NCBI GenBank assembly: GCA_037446575.1
Contig: JBBIII010000015.1
Coordinates: 1 to 40,521 of the forward strand
DNA length: 40,521 nucleotides
DNA from: JBBIII01 sp037446575
GTDB lineage: Bacteria; Bacteroidota; Ignavibacteria; UBA10030
Direction: 5' to 3'
The position numbers and the translations under genes are program-made. The notes below the pieces were generated by a model, which saw only the letters and a program-made list of their open reading frames with translations, made no database searches and was not told the DNA's origin. Below are positions 33,265 through 40,521 of this stretch, piece by piece (within the stretch, counting starts at the first letter, position 1; each line of letters begins with the position of its first letter).

Positions 33265-36200
33265 CTATTGTATTCTTACTTTAAACGATATCGTTCCTGT
33301 ATCGCCTGGCGAAACAATACCGACATTTATTTGTAAGTTTGGCGCTACATATTCTACCTCATCGGGTGTCGGCGCTTCAACTCCGTCACCTTTCGGCACA
33401 CCATTAAGAATTACCGAATTAGGCACATAAGTCGTATTCATCGGATTTGCATCAAAAACATTTACCGACATAGCATTAGAAGTTCCGATATTGCGGTACG
33501 TAATTGTGTATGTAAGTGTATCGCTCGGTTTGGCATTTGCTTTATCAACTGACTTGCTCAACGTCAATAAAGGCAGGTTCACAGGCGTAAATGAAGCGGT
33601 AATTTTTTGATCAACCCCATTTGCAATTATGTGAACAATATTAACAGCAGGCGCTCCATTCTGAATCGATGAATCAATGCGAACAGAATATTGCAGCGAA
33701 TCCTGATTTCCAGCTGGCAGGTCGAACGTCGCAAATGTAATTACTCGATCATTAACTGTTGCTCCGGAAGGTAAAGTACCGGTCAATATCGTAACTCCGC
33801 CTGGAACAGTATCAATTACTGCAACCGCGGTCGCTCTGCCCCCTGTATTTATCACTTTTATTGTATAAGCGATTGTATCCGGCGGCATCGGGTTGCCATA
33901 ATTTAAATCTTTCCAGATTTTCTGCGATACGGAAAAATCCGGTGTGCTTACTAATACATTTGCGCTGTTTGTTGCAGTGCCGCCTTTTACAGTCAACGAA
34001 TCTAAATATGTTACTCTGATTGTATCACCCGGAACCACCAACAATGTATCGTTTCCACTTGCGCCGGGTCCAATTCCATATTTTGTCCAGATAAATGTTT
34101 TGAAAATCCCTGTATTTACACCCGTCTCAATAAATGTCTTGGTTTCAGCTTCACCTGCTGACGTAACTATTTGTAGATTGTATGACTCCACAGATAAAAC
34201 ATTATAATTGAGATCCATGTCTGTGAGTGTGAATTCTACCGAATCGCCAGCAACAACTACAGACGGAATTCCAACGATTGTTCCATTTATTCCGCCTAAA
34301 ATTAATGTGCTCACATAAATATCTACTGTCAGGTAAGAAGCATTCATCTCATCCGTATAAGTTGTCTTGATTGTATCGCCTGCTTGAACATTAAAGAATC
34401 CATTATAGTCTGTTCCTTTTACGGTATCGAAACTGGTTGAAATGTTGCCAATAAATATTCCTGAGCCAGAGAAGGTTTCATATAATCCCACGAGCTCCAA
34501 TTCATCTGTTTTTGTGTTTTTACTTGTTACAAATATTACACCTTCATTCTTCAGGTCAGCATCGGTTACCGTAATAGTAATTGTCTGCCCTGGATACCGC
34601 GTTGGTGTTTGATCAATTGAGCCATCATGCGGAGCCGAGATAACTGTTATTACAGTGTTGCTTGTATTCTCTGCATCAACGGTTGGTTTTTGTTTTGAAG
34701 TAATCGTAGCAGAATCTCTATACGTTCCTGCCGCATCTGTCCAAACTGTTACACTAACCTGCCCTGATGTGCCTGGATTCTTCGTTCCCAAATTCCATTT
34801 TACTAATCCATTATTATCCAATCCCGGATTTATATCAGCGGATGGCAAGCTTGATATGTATCTCATATTTGGCGGCAATGGTTCATTGATATATATACTG
34901 TCAGATGAAGACGAACCACCAACATTCCAGGATATCAAATAAGTTATTGTATCCCTTCCATCGCGTAGATTAGATGAAGTAGGACCACTCTTATATATAC
35001 CAAGATGAGATTCCCCTGTAACATTCGTCATAGCACTTCCAGATGAAGAGCTCGCATTAGCAGAACTTGCTGTTGCTGTATTAGTAATTGTGTTCCCACC
35101 ATAAGGTAAAATAGAATTTATCGCTACACGGAATTTTACTGAATCAATAGTACCGGCCTTTAATGTATCAACAGTAACTACTATCTTATTTGTAAGCGGA
35201 TTATATGACGCACTCGAACCAACTCTCGATGGCTGTATAATAGAGCTTATTACAAACGATGTATTCCCCGGTATCGGATCCAACAATTGATAACCAGCCG
35301 CATTTGAATTGCCTGTATTTCTATAAACAATCGTATATCTGATTGTATCGCCTGCCGATGCCGTTGCCTTATCAACTGATTTTGTGATACTTAGAACCGG
35401 TGCAGAATTTATTGTTGTGCTTACAGAATTACTCATAACAACAGTATTTGTCATATCTGTTGTCAATGAAGCAGTATTATTGATTTTGGTACTATTATCT
35501 AACGGAGAATTTGCTTTTACTTTAAGCGTAATAGTAGCAGAACTATTTGCAGATAAATTTCCAATAGACCACTTTACGGTTCCAGTTCCTCCAACAGAAG
35601 GAGCGCTTGCAAGTGAACCAACCGTTCCTGTAGCAGAGACAAAAGTCGAATGTGTTGGAATTACATCCGTTAAAGTATCTGCAGTAACTGTAACTAACGA
35701 GTTGTTTGTTACTATAATAATGTAAGTGAGCGTGTCACCCGGTACGGCAGTTCCCTTATCTACAGATTTGCTTACCGTTTGTTGTGGATATGTTAATGTC
35801 GTTATAACTGTGTTCGAAGTTGTATTTGGAATTTGTGCAGATCTATTCCATGCAAAATTTGAAATTGATTCTACACTTCCGATCGCTAACGGTTTTTTTA
35901 TTCTAACTTTTAGTGTGCAAACATAAGAACTGTTCGCATTCAGCGTATTCACAAACCATTTAACTGCGCCAGTACTATCGCCAACATTTGGAGGTGTTAA
36001 TGCCGATGGAGTAGTTGATACTAATAATGTATTAGTTGGAATCGAATCAAAAAGCGTATCAATCGTTGCGGCTGTTGTAGATGAGCTGTTTTGTAATGTT
36101 ATTATATATGTAAGCGTATCACCAGGAGCTGCAAGAGTTTTATCAACACTCTTTGTTAATGATAAAATCGGCGCCGCCGCGATTGTCGTAGTAACTGTTG

Positions 36201-39200
36201 AGACTCTATTCTTTAATTCATTATTATAGAGCCGTGCAGTATTATTAACCGATCCGGTTGCTCCACTATTAATGTAGACCTGGAAACTAACCGAGCCGGA
36301 AACTCCTGCATCTACTTTTCCTAAATTCCATACAATCCTCTTCGCAGTCGCATTTGAGTCGAATGCACCTCCATTAGTTGCAGAGCCCTGTTTATACCAA
36401 ACATTAGTCGGTAATGTATCTATTATAATAGTATTAGTTGATGGTCCTGCTGTAGATGCATTACTATAACTCAAAGTGTATGTAAGCATCGTATTCGCAG
36501 GAGCGCTTGTCTGACTTACAGATTTTGTAAATGTAATATTCGGCGCGGCATAGCTTACCGTAGATACAGTGTTTGAAGTTCTGATAATTGCCCCACCAGA
36601 CGTGTATGATCCGGATGCACTATTAGATAATGTCGTAAGATTGGGTGTACCGATACTATCTATTGCGACAATTCTTATTACAGAATTATTGCCAGAGCTG
36701 TATGGATTCGACATTTGGAATCTTAATGAATCTCTGCTGGGTGAGCTTCCAACTTTTGGTGGCGGAGCCGGCGATAAAGTTCCAGTCGTTCCAGTAATCG
36801 TATGTGATATATAACGAACATAAGGCGGCAATACATCATATAGTACTAATTGGGGCAACCCTTTTGTACTATCATTTCTAAATGAGATAAAATAAATAAG
36901 TGTATCTCCTTGCAACGCGGATATTTTATCTACACTCTTATAAATAGCAGTTTGACCGCTTGCATTTACAATAACTTCTACTCTCCCTGATACAGAATCT
37001 GTACTGCTTGTACTGCTTACAATGCCGTATGCTCTACCAGCGTTTGTATAAGTTCCAGCGGTTGCAGATGAAGTAACATTAAATCCAACAGTGTCTGTTA
37101 CTCCCGGATTTAGAGTAATCGGTGTTGCTGGTGTCCACACAAGCCGACCGGTTGTAGCACCATTTGTCGGATTTCCAGTTACCATTCCTCCAGTTGTGCC
37201 ATTCACATATGTAAATCCACTTGGCAAGCTATCTATAATAGAGGTGATCTTAGCCGGTTGTGTACCCTCATTCTTAAATGTCAGTTTGTATCTGATATTC
37301 GTGGCACCAATCATCAAATATGGATTGGCTTCTTTCCTAACCATCACACTTGGGATTGCATTAATAATAGTAAGCGCAGTATCAGATGTTAAAGCTGTCT
37401 CATTTGATTTTATATAAGTTGTACAGACTTGATTAAAATTTTGCACCGGTACTGCAAATGATTTTACAAGCGCCTGGAATGTAATTATGTTATTGGAACT
37501 TCTTGCCGGAATAGAAGTAAACGCCCATTTAATTGTATTACCCGAAACATTTATCGGTGTTACCGATGCCGTCCCTGTTACAAAACTTAAACTATCCGGA
37601 ATAATTGCAGTAATTGTATCAAAATTCGCCGCTCCTGTGCCAATATTACTATAATTGATTGTATAAGTAATATAAGCGCCCGGTATTGCATATAAAGGAG
37701 TTGCAGTATTTGTTATTGTTAATAATGGTGATACAACCGTATGCGAGGTTGAATTGCTTGTTACATTTGCCGGTAGCTCAGCCGCACTCATATATGCCGA
37801 ATTAACTAATGGACTTGTACCGGAAAATGGGTCAGATACCTTAAGAGTTAGAGAAACCGAACCGCTTCCACCAACCGGGATATTTCCAATTCCCCACTTT
37901 ACAGTTCTTGTTGAAGGATTATAACTCCCTGAATTTGTGGCAGAAATAAAATCAAATCCGGAAGACAATACATCAAATAATGTATCACTGGTTAGCTCAA
38001 CACTTCCAGTGTTCTGATAGCTGATTGTATAAATGAGCGTGTCACCTCTTTGTAGTGAGCCGGATTTATTTGCACTTTTATTTAAAGAAGCCGCCGCATC
38101 TGTTACAGTAACCGGCGCAACATTGTCTGCGGATATATATGGCAACGAACCGCTTGCAGTAAGTGTGTTATAATATGTTCCAGCTGAGTTACCGCCGTAC
38201 ACATTAAATTTCAATGAATCTTTTCCACCCACGGGAATTGATTTTGCAGGACTAAATCTCCAGAATATTCTGCCTGTAGAATTCGGCGCCGGACTTGTAG
38301 TCGGAGTTAACGAACCGCCTGTTGTATCCGAACGATATGTGAAAGTTGTGGGCAGCTGATCGAAAAGGGTATCCAGAGTTACAGGAACCTTTCCTGAGTT
38401 GTGCACGATTGCGGTATAAACAATATTTCTCTGAAAAACATTTCCTTGAGAAATAACCGATGTTACATTTGCTTTCTTTTCAAGATATGGTGGAAGTGTA
38501 CCGCAACTGTTACTAAGGATTCCAAATGTTCTTCCATAAATCCCGGCATTCTGATAATATGAATCTGTAATTTGTCCAATATCGTTGTAGGCAATGACTT
38601 TTATCAGATAAAATCCTGATAACTCTCCCGTAGTATTCCAGTTTAACGTCCACGTTCCAATTGGATTCATCGTCCCTTTGCCGATGTATTTCCAACTGCT
38701 TCCAAAGTCACCTGTAGTATCGCCGCTTACATTCTTATCATCCCAGAAATAAAACTTGACTGAATCAACAGTACTTGTCAGCAATCCACCGACAGCTTTT
38801 AGCGCTGAAGCAACTTTCGCAGTCAACGTAACATTCGGGCATGGTGTAGTTATTATCTGTGTTATAATCGGACCAGAATTAGCAAATGAGCCATCAAAAC
38901 TTTCAAAATCACTTCCCGGCATTGGAGTGTTTGCACCACTAACCAGCACACCAAGATATGCAACATCTTTCTGGAATGGATCGGTATTACTATTTGCAGT
39001 TGAAAGTGCAACAGATATTGGAGTGCTTCTTGTTACTTTAGGTCCGCCATAAGCAGTCGCATCAAGCACATTTATAGGAAATTGAATATCAACGATATAA
39101 TCTCCATTATCGGCAGTAGCATCCGTAACACGTGTTCTTCCAAAATCGTACACTTTCGTGTTCCTGCCCTGGGGCCACATTTGTCCGATTACTTGCCGAC

Positions 39201-39780
39201 CCAGACCATCGTACTGTGCAATAATACTTCCGTTAATCTCTGCTGTAGGTAAATTTGCAATCTCTCTAATCGTACTCCCGTTCGGCTCGACAGATTGTGT
39301 GGTTGTTAATGTTGAGTAAATAATTCTCAACTTATCAATTGCACTTGATGGACCGCCGCTTCCGCCGTCCATTAGTATTGCAAAATCTCTCCAGCCATCT
39401 CCATTAATATCAATTAAAAATGTCCATGAAATAGATTGAAATGGATCGGAGTTTGAATATGTTGCTCCACCGGAGTAAGAAACTGGAGTTGATTCTAATC
39501 TGAAACGAATGAAAACTGTATCTAATGCAGAATTCATTGCATAGTAAAATGATGAGAGAGATAAATCAGGATTCCCTGAGGTAATATTTGCATAGCTTTG
39601 TGGCGAAGTTCCACCGTTTGATTTATCCTGAACTTTCCAATCTTTATTTGGCTCGCCACTATACTTATACGGCTTCCATGCGGAGTTATCTGGCCAGCGT
39701 GCAAAAACCTGTTGCGCCGATAGTTCGTACGAACTAACACTTAACAAAAACAACGACAATATGAGAAAACTTTTTTTCAA
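33265..39780 (-). CDS. Giant secreted DUF11-repeat protein (2171 residues)
   Basis: The start is TTG at 39780, 4 nt after the receiver gene's stop; an in-frame stop lies 12 nt upstream and no ATG occurs until well inside, so TTG is required. The signal peptide is MKKSFLILSLFLLSVSSYELSAQ-like (1-22). Residues about 25-330 form a DOMON- or CBM9-like beta-rich region (WTFLIDINGDGWRDFAIL, DYIVDIQFPINVL). About twelve DUF11-like repeats follow, ten between about 430 and 1715 and two between about 1950 and 2171. They recur as KSVDK-x(6)-GDTLTY-[IT]-I-x(5)-N, then a D-x-[IL]-P turn. Between them, residues about 1717-1946 hold two copies of another domain (VTDADL/LTDMDL, SGSGIF/GVNTGIF, GDTIKTTYTDE/GDTIRVTYLDS). 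The protein ends with the last strand of DUF11 (TISFKVRIQ), with no T9SS or LPXTG signal. It is probably an extended surface fibre or sheath component. Confidence 0.88.
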   Translation of the reverse strand: MKKSFLILSLFLLSVSSYELSAQQVFARWPDNSAWKPYKYSGEPNKDWKVQDKSNGGTSPQSYANITSGNPDLSLSSFYYAMNSALDTVFIRFRLESTPVSYSGGATYSNSDPFQSISWTFLIDINGDGWRDFAILMDGGSGGPSSAIDKLRIIYSTLTTTQSVEPNGSTIREIANLPTAEINGSIIAQYDGLGRQVIGQMWPQGRNTKVYDFGRTRVTDATADNGDYIVDIQFPINVLDATAYGGPKVTRSTPISVALSTANSNTDPFQKDVAYLGVLVSGANTPMPGSDFESFDGSFANSGPIITQIITTPCPNVTLTAKVASALKAVGGLLTSTVDSVKFYFWDDKNVSGDTTGDFGSSWKYIGKGTMNPIGTWTLNWNTTGELSGFYLIKVIAYNDIGQITDSYYQNAGIYGRTFGILSNSCGTLPPYLEKKANVTSVISQGNVFQRNIVYTAIVHNSGKVPVTLDTLFDQLPTTFTYRSDTTGGSLTPTTSPAPNSTGRIFWRFSPAKSIPVGGKDSLKFNVYGGNSAGTYYNTLTASGSLPYISADNVAPVTVTDAAASLNKSANKSGSLQRGDTLIYTISYQNTGSVELTSDTLFDVLSSGFDFISATNSGSYNPSTRTVKWGIGNIPVGGSGSVSLTLKVSDPFSGTSPLVNSAYMSAAELPANVTSNSTSHTVVSPLLTITNTATPLYAIPGAYITYTINYSNIGTGAANFDTITAIIPDSLSFVTGTASVTPINVSGNTIKWAFTSIPARSSNNIITFQALVKSFAVPVQNFNQVCTTYIKSNETALTSDTALTIINAIPSVMVRKEANPYLMIGATNIRYKLTFKNEGTQPAKITSIIDSLPSGFTYVNGTTGGMVTGNPTNGATTGRLVWTPATPITLNPGVTDTVGFNVTSSATAGTYTNAGRAYGIVSSTSSTDSVSGRVEVIVNASGQTAIYKSVDKISALQGDTLIYFISFRNDSTKGLPQLVLYDVLPPYVRYISHTITGTTGTLSPAPPPKVGSSPSRDSLRFQMSNPYSSGNNSVIRIVAIDSIGTPNLTTLSNSASGSYTSGGAIIRTSNTVSTVSYAAPNITFTKSVSQTSAPANTMLTYTLSYSNASTAGPSTNTIIIDTLPTNVWYKQGSATNGGAFDSNATAKRIVWNLGKVDAGVSGSVSFQVYINSGATGSVNNTARLYNNELKNRVSTVTTTIAAAPILSLTKSVDKTLAAPGDTLTYIITLQNSSSTTAATIDTLFDSIPTNTLLVSTTPSALTPPNVGDSTGAVKWFVNTLNANSSYVCTLKVRIKKPLAIGSVESISNFAWNRSAQIPNTTSNTVITTLTYPQQTVSKSVDKGTAVPGDTLTYIIIVTNNSLVTVTADTLTDVIPTHSTFVSATGTVGSLASAPSVGGTGTVKWSIGNLSANSSATITLKVKANSPLDNSTKINNTASLTTDMTNTVVMSNSVSTTINSAPVLSITKSVDKATASAGDTIRYTIVYRNTGNSNAAGYQLLDPIPGNTSFVISSIIQPSRVGSSASYNPLTNKIVVTVDTLKAGTIDSVKFRVAINSILPYGGNTITNTATASSANASSSSGSAMTNVTGESHLGIYKSGPTSSNLRDGRDTITYLISWNVGGSSSSDSIYINEPLPPNMRYISSLPSADINPGLDNNGLVKWNLGTKNPGTSGQVSVTVWTDAAGTYRDSATITSKQKPTVDAENTSNTVITVISAPHDGSIDQTPTRYPGQTITITVTDADLKNEGVIFVTSKNTKTDELELVGLYETFSGSGIFIGNISTSFDTVKGTDYNGFFNVQAGDTIKTTYTDEMNASYLTVDIYVSTLILGGINGTIVGIPSVVVAGDSVEFTLTDMDLNYNVLSVESYNLQIVTSAGEAETKTFIETGVNTGIFKTFIWTKYGIGPGASGNDTLLVVPGDTIRVTYLDSLTVKGGTATNSANVLVSTPDFSVSQKIWKDLNYGNPMPPDTIAYTIKVINTGGRATAVAVIDTVPGGVTILTGTLPSGATVNDRVITFATFDLPAGNQDSLQYSVRIDSSIQNGAPAVNIVHIIANGVDQKITASFTPVNLPLLTLSKSVDKANAKPSDTLTYTITYRNIGTSNAMSVNVFDANPMNTTYVPNSVILNGVPKGDGVEAPTPDEVEYVAPNLQINVGIVSPGDTGTISFKVRIQ

Positions 39781-39784
39781 TGTT

Positions 39785-40132
39785 CTATCTTATCGCTAAC
39801 ACTTCTTTTATGTTTGATATATTATCTTTTAAAATAAATTTTTGAGCTCCGGCAGATTCAGCTTCTTTTTGAATTTCTAAATCCTTGTAATGCGTCATTA
39901 TTATTACTTGCGCCTGGGGGAATTCCGACTTAATTTTTTTTGTCGCCGTCAATCCATCCATCTCTTTCATTTCAATATCCATCAATACCCAGTCAGGTTT
40001 ATATTTTGCATATGCAATTCCAGCATCCTTACCATCCGAGCATTCATAAATCTCGTCATAGTAATCTTTCAGCATATCTACCATCAGCCGTCTAAAGCAA
40101 TCGCTGTCTTCGACAATTAACAGTCTTTTCAT
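39785..40132 (-). CDS. Stand-alone response-regulator receiver domain (CheY-like)
   Basis: The 115-residue cytoplasmic protein is a single receiver domain. It has the acidic pair Glu8/Asp9 (IVEDS), phospho-acceptor Asp52 (VLMDIEM), Thr80 (IIMTH) and Lys102 (FILKD), so all phosphotransfer residues are present. The FILKDNI end resembles NarL/FixJ-type receivers, but the gene stops there without a helix-turn-helix or enzymatic output. AAGG lies 7 nt before the ATG. The stop is 4 nt before the TTG of the giant DUF11 gene, which makes it the first gene of the surface-protein operon. It probably relays a histidine-kinase signal to another protein by contact, or acts as phosphate sink; its partner kinase is not in the window. 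Confidence 0.92.
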   Translation of the reverse strand: MKRLLIVEDSDCFRRLMVDMLKDYYDEIYECSDGKDAGIAYAKYKPDWVLMDIEMKEMDGLTATKKIKSEFPQAQVIIMTHYKDLEIQKEAESAGAQKFILKDNISNIKEVLAIR

Positions 40133-40449
40133 TCTTCTACCTTAAATAATTTCACATTTTTGCTAAGTAAATATCGAAAGAACCACAGCTAAACTGAATA
40201 GCGAATAGCGCACTGTTCAACAATATCAATCACCTATTTTTATAAGTGTTTCCACCTATTTTTTATGATTTTGTGATTTTCTTTAAACGAGTTTTTCTTA
40301 AGATGTGTTTTTGAAAAATGGTAGTTTTCCTGTAACAGCTCAGTATTTTCGAGGATACTATTATTCCGGCATGCTATTCCAGCGCTTAGCCTGGATTACA
40401 TGTAAAAACATTATGGAATGACATGTTTGCTATGCAGTTACGCTTTTTT
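40133..40449. other. Non-coding region upstream of the receiver-led operon
   Basis: No gene is seen in this AT-rich stretch, which must contain the promoter for the long minus-strand operon; I could not place a convincing promoter box. Short structures are present: a doubled AATAGCG (about 40198-40212), a near-palindrome CCAGCGC-TTA-GCCTGG (40379-40394, one bulge), and two ACATGT palindromes near 40398 and 40420 flanking CATT-ATGG-AATG. A stop codon (40438-40440, minus strand) closes the open frame that runs through the adjacent 9-bp repeats. Confidence 0.5.
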
Positions 40450-40521
40450 AATCTTTCCAATCTTTCTAATCTTTCTAATCTTTCTAATCATTCCAATATT
40501 TTCAATCATTAAAATCTTTTC
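40450..40521. repeat. Eight tandem 9-bp repeats, consensus AATCTTTCT, running to the window edge
   Basis: Eight contiguous 9-mers: AATCTTTCC, three AATCTTTCT, AATCATTCC, AATATTTTC, AATCATTAA and AATCTTTTC, the last ending at base 40521. Because the period is a multiple of three, the minus strand stays open through the array and would read a repeating Arg-Lys-Ile tripeptide, ending at TAA (40438-40440). It could therefore be either an intergenic satellite or the 3' end of a gene that starts beyond the window. Confidence 0.75.

Noticed and set aside
33265..39780. Gram-positive-type wall-anchored adhesin (DUF11/Cna-B proteins are common there)
   Set aside because: There is no LPXTG motif or C-terminal membrane anchor, and neighbouring genes encode outer-membrane barrels, TonB receptors and OmpA domains.
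39785..40132. Full LuxR/NarL-type transcription regulator
   Set aside because: The receiver resembles that class but the gene stops after residue 115; no helix-turn-helix lies downstream in any nearby frame.
40450..40521. CRISPR-like repeat array
   Set aside because: The period is 9 bp with no spacers, and no cas gene is present.

Overview
The window looks like part of the genome of a Gram-negative member of the Bacteroidota/Chlorobiota/Ignavibacteriota assemblage, most likely an Ignavibacteria-type bacterium. This is inferred from type IX secretion (T9SS) C-terminal sorting domains carrying the NYPNPFNPTT motif, a PorV-like outer-membrane protein, SusC-like TonB receptor architecture and DUF6057/PD40 proteins. 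AT-rich sequence and frequent clear Shine-Dalgarno sites fit too. No rRNA, tRNA, CRISPR array, transposase or phage gene was seen. Nearly every gene encodes an exported or envelope protein.

Region 1 (2-11714, + strand) begins inside a secreted carbohydrate-binding-module protein with a T9SS sorting domain. It continues with a SurA-like periplasmic chaperone, a TonB-dependent receptor with a carboxypeptidase-regulatory N-terminus, a 1183-residue fibronectin-III/T9SS protein and a PorV/UPF0164-family barrel. The last three are tightly spaced and look like one receptor/cargo/PorV transcription unit. A bidirectional terminator hairpin (11731-11771) separates it from the next region.

Region 2 (11861-19369, - strand) is a compact four-gene unit, read right to left. 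Its genes are a secreted CotH-kinase protein with chitobiase-like, lamin-tail and T9SS domains, a DUF6057 polytopic membrane protein, a lipoprotein with a CxxCH haem-binding motif and PD40/TolB-type beta-propeller repeats, and a two-domain Rid-superfamily protein resembling FkbO/XanB2 chorismatases. Junctions are 3 nt apart, 14 nt overlapping and 20 nt apart. A ROK-family sugar kinase (19537-20511) follows, separated by 167 nt.

Region 3 (20779-40132, - strand) is the most striking part: a probable six-gene operon of about 19.4 kb. It starts with a stand-alone CheY-like receiver and then encodes about 6,200 residues of exported DUF11-rich protein. The products are a 2171-residue protein with about 12 DUF11-like repeats, a 357-residue and a roughly 585-residue DUF11 protein, a 2068-residue protein with an internal duplication and two OmpA peptidoglycan-binding domains, and finally an Ig-domain/beta-barrel outer-membrane protein whose TTG start overlaps the preceding stop. 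The simplest reading is a surface fibre, sheath or adhesive layer, with DUF11 scaffolds outside, a barrel in the outer membrane and OmpA domains anchoring to peptidoglycan. None of the DUF11 proteins has a recognisable T9SS signal. Function is inferred only.

Intergenic spaces are rich in small palindromes of several families and in 7-bp and 9-bp tandem repeats. One palindrome appears to have been absorbed in frame into the N-terminus of the barrel gene, and another forms a terminator-like hairpin just before the 2068-residue gene.
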